The notes: generated by a model from the sequence alone, not told the origin. A stretch of 64,000 nt of DNA from Exiguobacterium sp. J17977 (GCF_018616375.1 NZ_JAEQBB010000004.1:124001-188000); one strand, 5' to 3'. Positions 53,135 through 62,254 are shown, counted from the first letter of the stretch. Numbers and translations are program-made.

Positions 53135-53165
53135 TATGTCGGCGATTGTTCGCCGTCACCCCCTT
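53135..53165 (-). promoter_or_regulatory. Shine-Dalgarno, hairpin, start-codon leader of the HPRT gene
   Basis: In order on the minus strand: AAGGGGGTGA, then the hairpin CGGCGA-ACAA-TCGCCG (53140-53155), then ACATA and the ATG at 53134. If the hairpin forms, the SD-to-start distance is reduced from 21 to about seven bases. Confidence 0.55.
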
Positions 53166-53269
53166 ATGATTCTTACCAGCACCCATTCTATCATAAAAAT
53201 AGCTTAAAAATAGACTTTTCTTTATGAACTTGAAGTCATCGTTCGGTTTTTAACAATATTCACTTAAAA

Positions 53270-53307
53270 TAAAGACCGCTTCCGATTCGATGCATCGGTC
53301 GCGGTCG
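53270..53307 (-). terminator. Terminator of mntR
   Basis: On the minus strand GACCGC..CCGAT pairs with ATCGG..GCGGTC, followed by TTTATTTT. It lies just past the mntR stop codon. Confidence 0.75.
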
Positions 53308-53314
53308 TTTACAT

Positions 53315-53743
53315 TTACTCGTCTTCGGTCCGGTTCAACTCTTGAAACGCGTGAAACTGTGCCATCAGTTCCGGCTTGTCCTCAAAAAACTCAACGAATT
53401 GGGTCATACAGTCGAGCGTATTCGAACTTAAATGGTGCTCGATGCCTTCGACGTCCTCATAGACGTGAGCCTCGTCGACGCCAATCAAGCGCAGGAAGGA
53501 CTCGAGCATCGCATGCCGTTCGACGAGCCGCTTCCCGATTTTTTGGCCTTTGTTCGTCAGCATGAGACCTCTATATTTCTCATAAATCAAATAGTCTTCC
53601 CGGTCGAGCTTTTGCACCATTTTCGTGACAGAGGAGGGATGCACCCCTAAATGTTCGGCGATATCGGACACGCGGGCGTATCCTTTCTCGACCATCAGCA
53701 AATAAATTCGTTCTAAGTAATCTTCCATACTCGGTGTCGGCAT
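53315..53743 (-). CDS. mntR: Manganese transport regulator MntR
   Basis: A 142-residue DtxR-family regulator, the same length as B. subtilis MntR. The manganese ligands all match by position: Asp8 and Glu11 (EDYLERIY), His77 (ERHAM), Glu99, Glu102 and His103 (VEGIEHH). A winged helix (about 20-70) has [15 protein letters not shown]. With Mn2+ bound it represses manganese uptake. It occupies its expected place between the yqhP and yqhL homologues. ATG behind GGGGAGGCC. Confidence 0.95.
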   Translation of the reverse strand: MPTPSMEDYLERIYLLMVEKGYARVSDIAEHLGVHPSSVTKMVQKLDREDYLIYEKYRGLMLTNKGQKIGKRLVERHAMLESFLRLIGVDEAHVYEDVEGIEHHLSSNTLDCMTQFVEFFEDKPELMAQFHAFQELNRTEDE

Positions 53744-53839
53744 GGGCGTGGCCTCCCCTTATGTTCCGTTCTGCAACCTCTATTTTAACGCAACGACCTG
53801 CAAACCGAAAGCAGAACGGGGAAATCCATCAGTCAATCA

Positions 53840-53868
53840 TTGTCTCGTGACCTTATATTCTTTATAAT
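53840..53868 (+). promoter_or_regulatory. Sigma-A promoter of the rhodanese gene
   Basis: TTGTCT (53840-53845) and TATAAT (53863-53868) are separated by 17 bases; the gene starts 40 bases later. Confidence 0.8.
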
Positions 53869-53907
53869 GGATGTTGGTGAAACTTATTAGAGAAAGGGAG
53901 AACATCA

Positions 53908-54288
53908 ATGGGAATCGAAACTATCCTCGTCATCATCCTATGGGCTGCGCTCATCGCATACATCGTCTGGCGTTTCTTGCCGGCTCGCGGTTTGAAGAAA
54001 ATGAAGCAAGAAGAGTTTCGTGCGTCGCTCCGTAAAGGTCAATTGATCGACGTGCGTGAACCGAACGAGTATAAGGGAGGCCACATCGTCGGCGCCCGCA
54101 ACATCCCGGTCGGACAAATGAAACTGCGTATGAAAGAACTTCGCAAAGATCAACCGATCCTCATGTATTGCCAAGGCAAGTCACGTACGAACCAAGCGGC
54201 CAAGCTGCTCATGAAAAATGGTTATACGGACATCTACATGCTCGACGGCGGCTTCAAAAACTGGAAAGGGAAAGTCAAAAAAGACTGA
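53908..54288 (+). CDS. yqhL: Membrane-anchored rhodanese (YqhL)
   Basis: A 126-residue protein: an N-terminal membrane helix (about 4-22) and one rhodanese domain. It has LIDVREPNEYKGGHI and the active-site loop YCQGKSR, with the catalytic Cys about residue 89. It probably transfers sulfur or acts as a redox carrier; B. subtilis YqhL is the same. ATG behind AGAAAGGGAG. Single-gene unit, terminator follows. Confidence 0.92.
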   Translation: MGIETILVIILWAALIAYIVWRFLPARGLKKMKQEEFRASLRKGQLIDVREPNEYKGGHIVGARNIPVGQMKLRMKELRKDQPILMYCQGKSRTNQAAKLLMKNGYTDIYMLDGGFKNWKGKVKKD

Positions 54289-54310
54289 TCCCGCTACACG
54301 CATCGAGTCA

Positions 54311-54358
54311 ACCCCGAATGACACGCCTCTCCAGGCTCATCATTCGGGGTTTTCTTTA
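54311..54358 (+). terminator. Terminator of yqhL
   Basis: CCCCGAATGA and TCATTCGGGG pair around a loop of about 17 bases, followed by TTTTCTTT. Confidence 0.8.
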
Positions 54359-54521
54359 TACGTTTGACCATCACATCCTCCAACAGGAACGGTGACGATT
54401 CATCGAGTTCCATGGATCGGAATTTCCCCTACGACCGATTCCAATCTCAACCTCAGGAACGATATAAATGTCAACCATACTTTCGTACACTAACAACTGA
54501 ACATTAACAATAAGGGGCGAC

Positions 54522-55604
54522 ATGACCATGAATCGACATCACGCGATGAAAATCGGGGTGATTGCTGCATCTCTCACTTCAATCTTATTTTATCTGTCAC
54601 TCGGAGGAAGCGAACCAATCTTCAAAGATTCATACGACACAGTAGCATCATCCGAGACCTATTTGCCGAAGACTGTATGGCCCCAAAACGAGCAGGATGC
54701 CAGTATGGCCGGGGAAGCGAGCGGCGTCGCCGTCGGACCGGATGGGGACATCTATTATCTCCATCGCGGCAGTGGCTCTTATGGCGGGGACACGTTCATC
54801 GAGGAGCCGACTTTACTTGTCCTCGATGGCAAGACGATGGAGGTAAAACGTCGACTCGGTGACGGACTGTTTCAATCCCCTCACGGACTCGAGGTCGATG
54901 ACCGGGGTCAGATTTGGATCACGGATATCAGTTTGAACCAAATCTTCAAATTGAACGCCGAGGGGAGTGTCCTCAAGACGTTCGGACAGCCGTACGGCAT
55001 CGGTACAGAAATCGGTTTACGAATTCGAAACGTCCTCCCAAACTTCCCCCTCCCGCTCGACTATAATCAGTTCGCAAGACCGACCGACATGACTGTTTTC
55101 GAAGACGGCTCTTTCGCTGTGGCGGACGGTTATCGGAACAGCAGGATTGCAAAGTTTAATTCAGACGGGGTAATGGAGTGGGAAGTCAATCAACTCGGGA
55201 ACGAATCGGGTTCATTCAACTTACCGCACGGCATCTCTAGCGATGGGCAACATATATATGTAGCTGACCGGGACAATGCCCGCATTCAAGTGTTCGACCA
55301 TCAAGGAAACCACGTGGACACGTGGGATGCCCCTGAACTTGGACGCCCGTATGGAATTGAGGTCGGTGACGATGGACTCGTCTATGTCGCTGATGGCGGA
55401 GATTACTTGAATGGAAAACAAGACGACCCCAACAGCCAGATTGTCATCCTCAATCGACAAGGCAAGATCCTTGAACGTTTCGGACGTTGGGGGACAAAGG
55501 AGGGAGAACTCCGCATCGCCCATGACATTGCCGTCAATGCCAACGGGGACATTTTTGTGGCCGAGCTATTGAATGAGCGTCTACAGGCGTTTTATCAACA
55601 ATAA
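54522..55604 (+). CDS. NHL-repeat lyase resembling peptidyl-alpha-hydroxyglycine alpha-amidating lyase (PAL)
   Basis: A 360-residue protein with an N-terminal signal or anchor (about 10-28) and a beta-propeller of NHL repeats. It matches the PAL domain of animal peptide-amidating enzyme: SPHGLEVDDRGQIWITD, RPTDMTVFEDGSFAVADGYRNSRI, NLPHGIS, VADRDNARIQVFD and IAHDIAV. The three zinc-binding histidines, a Tyr (DGYRNSR) and two Arg positions (YYLHRGSGS, VADRDN) expected of PAL are all present, judged from memory of rat PAL. PAL cleaves C-terminal hydroxyglycine to give amidated peptides; the bacterial substrate is unknown. Probably extracytoplasmic. No hydroxylating partner is nearby. Confidence 0.78.
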   Translation: MTMNRHHAMKIGVIAASLTSILFYLSLGGSEPIFKDSYDTVASSETYLPKTVWPQNEQDASMAGEASGVAVGPDGDIYYLHRGSGSYGGDTFIEEPTLLVLDGKTMEVKRRLGDGLFQSPHGLEVDDRGQIWITDISLNQIFKLNAEGSVLKTFGQPYGIGTEIGLRIRNVLPNFPLPLDYNQFARPTDMTVFEDGSFAVADGYRNSRIAKFNSDGVMEWEVNQLGNESGSFNLPHGISSDGQHIYVADRDNARIQVFDHQGNHVDTWDAPELGRPYGIEVGDDGLVYVADGGDYLNGKQDDPNSQIVILNRQGKILERFGRWGTKEGELRIAHDIAVNANGDIFVAELLNERLQAFYQQ

Positions 55605-55663
55605 CGCAATCCTTCCGACCACAATCATTCGAACCACCTAGGTCACCCAACTATATCCGCACA

Positions 55664-55693
55664 TAAAAACCCGCTCGCGATTCGCGAGCGGGT
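55664..55693 (-). terminator. Terminator of the gcv operon
   Basis: ACCCGCTCGCGA and TCGCGAGCGGGT pair with a tiny loop and are followed on the minus strand by TTTTTATG. It ends gcvPB; PAL-like gene converges from the other side. Confidence 0.85.
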
Positions 55694-55700
55694 CGATTCG

Positions 55701-57176
55701 TTAATTGATGGACGACGGCTGGCGTCGTTCGTATTTGAGCACCGGTTTGCGAGCAGCGAGCGTCTCGTCGAGTCGTTTGACGACCGTCGTATGCGGGGCC
55801 GTCTGTACGATTTCCGGATTCTCTTCTGCCTCTTTGACGATTTGGAGCATCGCGTCGCAGAAGGCGTCGAGTGTCTCTTTCGATTCCGTCTCCGTCGGTT
55901 CGACCATGATGCACTCTTCGACGTTGAGCGGGAAGTAAATCGTCGGCGGATGGTAGCCGAAATCGAGCAATCGTTTGGCGATGTCGAGCGTACGCACGCC
56001 GAGCGCCTTCTGACGTTTGCCAGACAGGACGAACTCGTGCTTGCAGAACGTATCGTACGGGACGTCGAACGCGTCTTTCAAGCGGGCGAACATATAGTTG
56101 GCGTTCAATACCGCCTCACGTGAGACGCGCGTCAACCCTTCCGCACCCATCGTCTTGATGTAGCTGTAGGCGCGGACGTTGATGCCGAAGTTGCCGTAAA
56201 ACGGTTTGATGCGGCCGATCGATTGCGGACGGTCATAATCGAGCGTGAAGCCCGTTTCGGCACGGCGCGCAATCGGCGTCGGCAAATACGGAATCAAGTC
56301 GCGCTTCACTCCGACCGGTCCTGATCCCGGACCGCCACCACCGTGCGGGCCTGTGAACGTCTTGTGCAAGTTCAAGTGGACGACATCGAAGCCCATATCC
56401 CCAGGACGGGCGATCCCTAAAATCGCATTGGAGTTGGCGCCGTCGTAATAGAGCTTCCCGCCGGCCTCGTGGACGACTTTGGCGATTTCCAAAATATCGG
56501 CCTCGAACAAACCAAGCGTGTTCGGGTTCGTCAGCATGAGCGCCGCCGTGTCGGCCCCGACTTTCGACTTCAAATCTTCCAAATCGACGAGCCCACGCTC
56601 ATCCGATTTGACGGTCACCGTCTCGAAGCCGGCGACGACGGCCGAGGCCGGGTTCGTCCCGTGCGCCGAATCCGGCACGAGCACTTTCGTCCGTCCCAAA
56701 TCACCGTTGTGATGATGGAACGCCTTGATGAGCATGAGACCGGTCCATTCCCCATGGGCCCCGGCTGCCGGTTGAAGCGTGACTTCGTCCATACCCGTGA
56801 TCTCGGCAAGTTGTTCTTGCAGATCGACCATGAGCTCGAGAGCACCTTGAATCGACTCGACCGGTTGCAACGGATGGATATGGGCGAAGCCAGGGAGGCG
56901 GGCCATATCTTCATTCACTTTCGGATTATACTTCATCGTGCACGAGCCGAGCGGATAGAAGCCGGAATCGACGCCGTGGTTACGTGTCGACAGCGACGTA
57001 TAATGGCGCACGACATCCAATTCAGACACTTCCGGAAGTTCGGCCGCTTCTTGACGAATCATCGACGCCGGTAAGAGCGTATCCAAGTCGACTTCAGGCA
57101 CGGTCGGTGTCGGCAAGTTGTAGCCGGTCCGGCCAGCACGAGACACCTCGAAAATTAACGTTTGTTCGTGTTGCAT
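55701..57176 (-). CDS. gcvPB: Glycine dehydrogenase (P-protein) subunit 2
   Basis: A 491-residue PLP-binding half of the split glycine decarboxylase. The PLP-binding Lys is in [38 protein letters not shown] and [11 protein letters not shown] are other family marks. With GcvPA it decarboxylates glycine and passes the aminomethyl group to GcvH. The ATG overlaps the gcvPA stop by one base (TGATG). GcvH is not in this window. Confidence 0.96.
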   Translation of the reverse strand: MQHEQTLIFEVSRAGRTGYNLPTPTVPEVDLDTLLPASMIRQEAAELPEVSELDVVRHYTSLSTRNHGVDSGFYPLGSCTMKYNPKVNEDMARLPGFAHIHPLQPVESIQGALELMVDLQEQLAEITGMDEVTLQPAAGAHGEWTGLMLIKAFHHHNGDLGRTKVLVPDSAHGTNPASAVVAGFETVTVKSDERGLVDLEDLKSKVGADTAALMLTNPNTLGLFEADILEIAKVVHEAGGKLYYDGANSNAILGIARPGDMGFDVVHLNLHKTFTGPHGGGGPGSGPVGVKRDLIPYLPTPIARRAETGFTLDYDRPQSIGRIKPFYGNFGINVRAYSYIKTMGAEGLTRVSREAVLNANYMFARLKDAFDVPYDTFCKHEFVLSGKRQKALGVRTLDIAKRLLDFGYHPPTIYFPLNVEECIMVEPTETESKETLDAFCDAMLQIVKEAEENPEIVQTAPHTTVVKRLDETLAARKPVLKYERRQPSSIN

Positions 57177-58522
57177 CAGTTCATCCCCCCAACCACTTCA
57201 ACAAATAAATCGATTTCTTCTTTCGTCCGAAGCTCCGTCGCACAGAGCAACATTTGCGTCTTACGTTCTGTCTCATACGAGCCGAGCGGCAAACCGCCGA
57301 TGATGCCGGCCTCGAGCAGATGACGCGACACGTGATCCGCATCGACCCCGAAGTCGACGACGAACTCATTGAACATCGGTCCTTCATCGACTACCGCATA
57401 CCCAGCCGTCTTGAGTGCTTCCTTCATGTAATGAGCCGTTTGAATGTTACGGACGGCCATATCACGAATCCCGTACTTCCCGAGGGCAGACATCGTGATC
57501 GATGCCGCGAGCGCATTGAGCGCCTGGTTCGAACAGATGTTGGACGTCGCCTTGTCACGACGGATGTGTTGCTCACGCGCTTGAAGCGTCAAGACGAAGC
57601 CGCGCTTCCCATCCTCATCGACCGTTTGACCGACGAGGCGACCTGGAAGTTTGCGCATGAGCGCTTTCTTGACGGCGAAGTATCCGCATGAAGGACCGCC
57701 GAAACTTTGCGGGATCCCGAACGGCTGGGCGTCACCGACCGTGATGTCGGCACCGAGCGCACCTGGTGACTCCAAAATCCCGAGCGCGAGCGGATTGCTC
57801 GACACGACGAACAAGGCGCCGGCTTCGTGCGCGGCTTTCGCGAGTGTTGCCAAGTCCTCGACACGACCGTAAAAGTTTGGATATTGGACGACGAGACACG
57901 AAGCGTCCGTCAAATCGATGTCAGACAAGTCGGTCACGCCGGCGTTCACGTCCGTATATTCGACTGTGAGACCAGGCCCACCGGCGTATGTGCGGATGAC
58001 ATCTTTCGCTTCCGGATGGACCGCTCCCGATACGACGACACGCTTTTTCTTCGTATGGGCACTCGCAAGATACGTTGCTTCGGCGAGTGACGTGATGCCG
58101 TCGTACATCGACGAGTTGGCCACGTCCATCCCCGTCAATTCACAAATCATCGTCTGGAACTCGAACATCGCTTGCAGTTCACCTTGCGAGATTTCTGGTT
58201 GATACGGTGTATAGGCTGTATAGAACTCGGAACGGAGCAGCATATGGTTCATGACGCTCGGTGAGAGGTGATCGTACATGCCGGCCCCGAGGAAACTCGG
58301 AGTCGATTTCGTGTGCACGTTCTTCTCGGCCAGCTTCGTCATGTGACGAACAAGGTCGACTTCCGGAAGCGGGGCACCGATGGCCGCCAAAGAAGCCGTC
58401 TCCCGAAGCGATGCCGGAATATCCTCGAGTAGGTTCTCAATCGACTCGACGCCAATCGTCTGCAACATGTCACGCTCATCTTGCTCTGTCATCGGTAAAT
58501 AACGAAACTCCATTCTGTTCAT
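57176..58522 (-). CDS. gcvPA: Glycine dehydrogenase (P-protein) subunit 1
   Basis: A 448-residue first half of the split P-protein, the same length as B. subtilis GcvPA. It has [15 protein letters not shown] near the start, [24 protein letters not shown] and [11 protein letters not shown]. Start at the ATG 58522, eight bases after AGGGGG; the 16-residue extension upstream is not used. It follows gcvT by 16 bases. Confidence 0.95.
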   Translation of the reverse strand: MNRMEFRYLPMTEQDERDMLQTIGVESIENLLEDIPASLRETASLAAIGAPLPEVDLVRHMTKLAEKNVHTKSTPSFLGAGMYDHLSPSVMNHMLLRSEFYTAYTPYQPEISQGELQAMFEFQTMICELTGMDVANSSMYDGITSLAEATYLASAHTKKKRVVVSGAVHPEAKDVIRTYAGGPGLTVEYTDVNAGVTDLSDIDLTDASCLVVQYPNFYGRVEDLATLAKAAHEAGALFVVSSNPLALGILESPGALGADITVGDAQPFGIPQSFGGPSCGYFAVKKALMRKLPGRLVGQTVDEDGKRGFVLTLQAREQHIRRDKATSNICSNQALNALAASITMSALGKYGIRDMAVRNIQTAHYMKEALKTAGYAVVDEGPMFNEFVVDFGVDADHVSRHLLEAGIIGGLPLGSYETERKTQMLLCATELRTKEEIDLFVEVVGGMN

Positions 58523-58538
58523 TCTGAATCCCCCTGTA

Positions 58539-59612
58539 TCATTTACGTTTGTAAAACGGTGTCGGTACACGTTCGGCTTCTATTTTTTTACCCCGAACTT
58601 CAACGATAAAGTGTGTCGCTTCCGCGAAACGGCGGTCGACGCGTGCCCAGGCGATCGATTCGTTCACCGTCGGTGGCATCGTACCGGTCGTGACAACGCC
58701 AATCGTCTCCCCGTCGACTTCGACCGTCGCACCTTGACGGGCGATGCCACGCCCAAGCAGGCGCAAGCCGATCAAACGGCGCGGGATGTCTTCTTTTTGC
58801 TTCACGAGGGCATCCTTGCCGATAAAATCGGTATCGAGTTTGACGGCAAAGTTCAAGTTCGCCTCGAACGGAGTGACCGTCTCATCGAGCTCGTGCCCAT
58901 AGAGCGGAAGGCACGCTTCAAACCGGAGCGTGTCACGCGAGCCGAGTCCGCATGGCGTGACGCCTTCGGCTTCTAACGCTGACCAGATGGCGGCCACGTC
59001 TTCGGCGCGGGCATACAATTCAAACCCGTCCTCCCCCGTGTAGCCGCTGCGTGAGACGATGGTCGACACGCCGGCCACGTCACCGGTCATGAACCGGAAA
59101 AACTTGATGTCGGCCAGCGGCAAATCGGTCAACCGGCCGAGCACTTGTTCTGCCAGCGGTCCTTGGATGGCGATTTGACCATAGGCGTCCGACTCATCCG
59201 TCACCGTGACGTCCCCTGTGGCATATGCACGGACGTGCGCCACGTCTTTGTCGATATTCGAAGCGTTGACGACGAGCCAAAATGCGTCCTCATCGAGTCG
59301 ATAGACGAGCAAATCATCGACGACACCGCCGTTCGGTAGACAGAACAAATTATATTGCGCCTGACCGATCTGCAATTTTGACACATCGTTCGTGACGAGA
59401 CGTTGCACGTTCTCGAGCGCATCCGGTCCTTCGATGCGAATCTCCCCCATGTGCGACACGTCGAACATCCCGACGTTGGTGCGAACCGCTTGATGCTCTT
59501 CTTTAATCGACGAGAACATGATCGGCATCTCAAACCCCGCAAAATCCACCATCTTCGCCTTTACGGAAATCAAATCATATAAAGGCGTACGTTTTAACGA
59601 TACTTTCTCCAT
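58539..59612 (-). CDS. gcvT: Glycine cleavage system T-protein (aminomethyltransferase)
   Basis: A 357-residue tetrahydrofolate-dependent aminomethyltransferase. It has FAGFEMPIMF, MGEIRIEGPDAL, and the folate-binding late motifs RSGYTGEDGFELY and LGSRDTLRFEACLPLYGHELDE. It releases ammonia and makes methylene-THF. ATG at 59612 behind GGGGGAT. The leader is only about 100 bases long and shows no glycine riboswitch motifs, unlike B. subtilis gcvT. Confidence 0.96.
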   Translation of the reverse strand: MEKVSLKRTPLYDLISVKAKMVDFAGFEMPIMFSSIKEEHQAVRTNVGMFDVSHMGEIRIEGPDALENVQRLVTNDVSKLQIGQAQYNLFCLPNGGVVDDLLVYRLDEDAFWLVVNASNIDKDVAHVRAYATGDVTVTDESDAYGQIAIQGPLAEQVLGRLTDLPLADIKFFRFMTGDVAGVSTIVSRSGYTGEDGFELYARAEDVAAIWSALEAEGVTPCGLGSRDTLRFEACLPLYGHELDETVTPFEANLNFAVKLDTDFIGKDALVKQKEDIPRRLIGLRLLGRGIARQGATVEVDGETIGVVTTGTMPPTVNESIAWARVDRRFAEATHFIVEVRGKKIEAERVPTPFYKRK

Positions 59613-59713
59613 ATTATCCCCCAATCCCGAACGTAAATAATGTATTCTGTGAAATATTTCGTTTTCTATTCCACTTTATCAATTTTTTGTGGCTCTGCCT
59701 AGCTAAAATGGGC

Positions 59714-59753
59714 AAAAATAAAGAGGATGGAAAACGAAAACGTTTTCATCCTC
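59714..59753 (-). terminator. Terminator of the aroK-DUF948 unit
   Basis: GAGGATG and CATCCTC pair over an A/T-rich loop; on the minus strand TTTATTTTT follows. It separates the comG-aroK side from gcvT. Confidence 0.75.
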
Positions 59754-59759
59754 ATTATT

Positions 59760-60098
59760 TCATATTTTGGTCTCAGTGGAAACGTCTGGGCGTTCGATTC
59801 CAGCGGTCCGTTTAATTTCTTTCGTCAAGCCGACGGTCGCCTGTTTCAATTCCATCGTCTCGTCCTTCACTTTCACCGAATAGGCCTTCATCTGTTTCAC
59901 CGATGCATTGACCGTATCGACGTGCTGTTTGATTTCATTGACGAGCCCTTGAATGACATCGGCGCGGATTTGGAACCGTTCCGTCAAGCGCTTCACGCGA
60001 CGAAGATCCGTCTTCATTTTATTACGGTACAATAAGAATCCATACAAGCCGAGCCCGACAAGCGCGAGCACGATTATGCCAAGATTAATCCAAATCAT
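59760..60098 (-). CDS. DUF948-like membrane-anchored coiled-coil protein
   Basis: A 112-residue protein: one N-terminal membrane helix (about 5-23), then a long helical, heptad-like tail (RLTERFQIRADVIQGLVNEIKQHVDTVNASVKQM). This is the layout of DUF948/YtxG-type general-stress proteins. Function unknown. The ATG overlaps the aroK stop by four bases (ATGA). It closes the comG-aroK row on the minus strand. Confidence 0.7.
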   Translation of the reverse strand: MIWINLGIIVLALVGLGLYGFLLYRNKMKTDLRRVKRLTERFQIRADVIQGLVNEIKQHVDTVNASVKQMKAYSVKVKDETMELKQATVGLTKEIKRTAGIERPDVSTETKI

Positions 60099-60580
60099 CC
60101 TTCTACCTCCTTCAACTGATTCAATGTAAGCGCGATGGCCTCCGTGCTGAGCGAAGCGTCAAGGACGTGATCAGCGCGCGCATAGAGCGATCGGCGCCGT
60201 TCATACAATGCGTGAACGGCCGCTTTCCCATTTCGAACGAGGGGACGGTCCGAGTCTTTGATCCGCTCCCAACACGCCTCAAACGGCAAGTCGAGCGCGA
60301 TGATGACACCTTGTTCTCGCATCCAATCCATATTCGCTTCCCGTTCGACGACCCCTCCGCCCGTCACGATATAGTCAGCGCGCGCGGTTTGTAACAGCCG
60401 GCTTTCTTGGAGCCGAAACGCCGCTTCGCCATAACGGTCGAAATAGGACGGGATGTCCATCCCGGTATGTGTTTCAAACAGCTCGTCCAAATCGATGACG
60501 TGATTCGATTTTGCAAGATATTGTTTTAAGCTTGATTTACCTGTACCCATAAATCCTATGATGTAAAACGGTTTAGTCAT
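60095..60580 (-). CDS. aroK: Shikimate kinase
   Basis: A 161-residue P-loop kinase. It has GFMGTGKSS, the shikimate-binding DLDELFETH and ETGGGVV-like VTGGGVVEREANM, and the lid Arg in RPLV. It phosphorylates shikimate. In several bacilli aroK also follows the comG operon, as here, where the two overlap by eight bases. ATG behind GAGGTGAT. Confidence 0.92.
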   Translation of the reverse strand: MTKPFYIIGFMGTGKSSLKQYLAKSNHVIDLDELFETHTGMDIPSYFDRYGEAAFRLQESRLLQTARADYIVTGGGVVEREANMDWMREQGVIIALDLPFEACWERIKDSDRPLVRNGKAAVHALYERRRSLYARADHVLDASLSTEAIALTLNQLKEVEG

Positions 60581-60875
60581 CGAAATAAATCACCTCTTTA
60601 TGTCGTTCACCCGTCTGAAGGCGTATGTCGACCTCGACCGTCCCGGTGCCGAGTGGACGGCATTGGATGGTGCCGGTCGGTCTCGTCAACGCGACCGCGG
60701 TCGACCTGCACGTCCGCTCCGCCACCATCACGTGTGCCTCGAAGCGGATTGCCAAGGCATCGAGTGCCAATTGTTCGGTGCTTCGCTCGATATCAGTATA
60801 CCAAAACATCGCCCCGCCGAGTAACCACGTCAATACGATCAACGTCGACATCACAAAGTATCCGCCCGCATGCAC
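60573..60875 (-). CDS. comGG: Competence pseudopilin-like ComGG
   Basis: A 100-residue minor pseudopilin. GTG at 60875 is preferred, behind GAGAAGAA, because it keeps a type IV-like cleavage context (HAGGYFVMSTLIVLTWLL); an ATG at 60851 would remove it. The single hydrophobic helix is followed by a soluble part with two cysteines (RTCRS, IQCRP). The gene overlaps comGF by 25 bases and aroK by eight. ComGG usually links minor pilins in the transformation pilus. The sequence is poorly conserved, so the call depends on operon position. Confidence 0.75.
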   Translation of the reverse strand: MHAGGYFVMSTLIVLTWLLGGAMFWYTDIERSTEQLALDALAIRFEAHVMVAERTCRSTAVALTRPTGTIQCRPLGTGTVEVDIRLQTGERHKEVIYFDD

Positions 60876-61333
60876 ATCACGTTCTTCTCGCGCGGCCCGG
60901 TCGGATCGGTCCATTGGATTTGAAAACCTTCTCCTACCGGTTCGACCCGGTACGCCTCGATTCCTCTTAAAAATAGTAAATTCCCTCCCCCGTCTCCGAC
61001 CATGACCAAGTTCCGGTCGATCTGTTTGAGCGTCCACGTCCACGCCGTCCCGTCCGGGCGCACGTGCGTACCGACGAGACGGCCCGACACGACATCGCAA
61101 TCGCGGCTCTCAAACAGTTTCCGCACCAACAGTTGCGGCGTCGTCTGTACCTTCGCCCGAGGTTGTTCATAAAAGGTTTGTCCAAGGACGAGAAAGTGGA
61201 CCGTCAGCCCGATGAACAGCGGGATCATCAACAGCGTGAAACTCACTTCGAGCAAAGTGAAGCCCGAATCAAAGGGTCGGTAGGCAAAGGTCGCCGTCAC
61301 AGATCGCTTGGCGCCCGCTCGGGTTCGCGGCAT
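60851..61333 (-). CDS. comGF: Competence pseudopilin ComGF
   Basis: A 160-residue minor pilin with the prepilin peptidase motif SGFTLLEV (Glu at +5). A hydrophobic helix follows, and then a soluble region with RDCD and MCMR cysteines. ATG at 61333, nine bases after AGGGGAGG, lies inside comGE, so the two genes overlap by 65 bases. Many ComGF proteins have a longer leader; the basic stretch before the motif (RTRAGAKRSVTATFAYRP) is unusually long here. Confidence 0.82.
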   Translation of the reverse strand: MPRTRAGAKRSVTATFAYRPFDSGFTLLEVSFTLLMIPLFIGLTVHFLVLGQTFYEQPRAKVQTTPQLLVRKLFESRDCDVVSGRLVGTHVRPDGTAWTWTLKQIDRNLVMVGDGGGNLLFLRGIEAYRVEPVGEGFQIQWTDPTGPREKNVMCMRADTL

Positions 61334-61505
61334 CACGCAACACCTCCCCTTGGAGCCGTTCATACGTGCGAACGTTCGTCTCGAGGCGCTCGACCCGCTC
61401 CGTCGCCGCCTCGACGAACGGGGCAACGACACCGACCCACGCCAGTAAGAGCGCCAGACTGAGACAAATCTCCCAAAACGTGATTCCTTGCTCATTTCCC
61501 TTCAA
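61269..61505 (-). CDS. comGE: Competence pseudopilin ComGE
   Basis: A 78-residue minor pilin with the class III signal QGITFWEI (cleavage after Gly, Glu at +5) and one hydrophobic helix. Start taken as TTG at 61505, nine bases after CGGAGG, within the 3' end of comGD (14-base overlap). It belongs to the minor pilins that initiate the DNA-uptake pilus. Confidence 0.8.
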   Translation of the reverse strand: MKGNEQGITFWEICLSLALLLAWVGVVAPFVEAATERVERLETNVRTYERLQGEVLRDAANPSGRQAICDGDLCLPTL

Positions 61506-61929
61506 CGCGCAACACCTCCGGCTCAAACGTCCCCATCCTGAATTTTAACGTCACCATCGTCGTTCCTGAATAGAACTTCCACTGTCCGGCATATGTTGCC
61601 GCCGTGCGTGAAAAGACGATCTCACTATTGGTCGGCAGACTCATCTCGACGCCGTCCGGCACCACACGGGACACAATCGGCGTCGTCCCGCAAGCGATTT
61701 GGTAGCGCCGTTCTTTCAGATACCAACGCAGACGGGGCACACACGAGGCGTCGGCGGCGACGTAGGGTGCTTGTCCCACTTCGGCGATATCGCTCACGAG
61801 CGCCTCCGTGAAATCGAATAGCGCCAATCGGTCCATTGAACGGGCGACCGGTGTCGACATGAGGAGCAGGAGCGCCAAGATGACGAGGACGGCCGCCGTC
61901 TCGATGAACGTATAGCCGTCTTGCTTCAC
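61492..61929 (-). CDS. comGD: Competence pseudopilin ComGD
   Basis: A 145-residue minor pilin with the cleavage motif DGYTFIET and a hydrophobic helix, then a soluble region (QAPYVAADASC, YQIACGT). Start is GTG at 61929, overlapping the comGC stop by four bases (GTGA). The B. subtilis protein is similar in size (143 aa). Confidence 0.83.
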   Translation of the reverse strand: MKQDGYTFIETAAVLVILALLLLMSTPVARSMDRLALFDFTEALVSDIAEVGQAPYVAADASCVPRLRWYLKERRYQIACGTTPIVSRVVPDGVEMSLPTNSEIVFSRTAATYAGQWKFYSGTTMVTLKFRMGTFEPEVLRVEGK

Positions 61930-62237
61930 TGTTTCGTCAACGAACCGGTCGTCGGTGCATACGTGTATACGAGCGACTGACAACTGTACTCGAGCGCGTC
62001 ATCGACCGAGGCACGATCAATGACCGCCAACGTCTCCGGGTACTTTTTGTGTTCCGCATAATACAAATTGATTTCGGACTCGACGATGCGCACACTGCCT
62101 TCGCAACTGACGCTGTCCGCCCGTGACTTCCCATCTGACATCGATGGGACGAGGAGCAAGAGCAACACCGAGATAATCAGCAAGACGGCGGCCATTTCGA
62201 CGAGCGTGAATCCTTGTTCTGATTTGAAGCGTGTCAT
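61926..62237 (-). CDS. comGC: Major competence pilin ComGC
   Basis: A 103-residue major pilin with the cleavage site QGFTLVEM and the hydrophobic helix AAVLLIISVLLLLLVPS, a short soluble domain with a cysteine pair (SVSCEG, YSCQS). It polymerises into the transformation pseudopilus. ATG at 62237 behind AAGGAGG. Fourth from the right end of the visible operon after comGA and comGB. Confidence 0.93.
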   Translation of the reverse strand: MTRFKSEQGFTLVEMAAVLLIISVLLLLLVPSMSDGKSRADSVSCEGSVRIVESEINLYYAEHKKYPETLAVIDRASVDDALEYSCQSLVYTYAPTTGSLTKQ

Positions 62238-62254
62238 AATCAGATTCCTCCTTG

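Noticed and set aside
54400-54515. ECF-sigma promoter for the PAL-like gene
   Set aside because: GGAAC and CGTAC motifs occur but the spacing of 23 bases does not fit.
59613-59760. Glycine riboswitch upstream of gcvT
   Set aside because: Region too short and lacking aptamer motifs; half of it is the upstream terminator.
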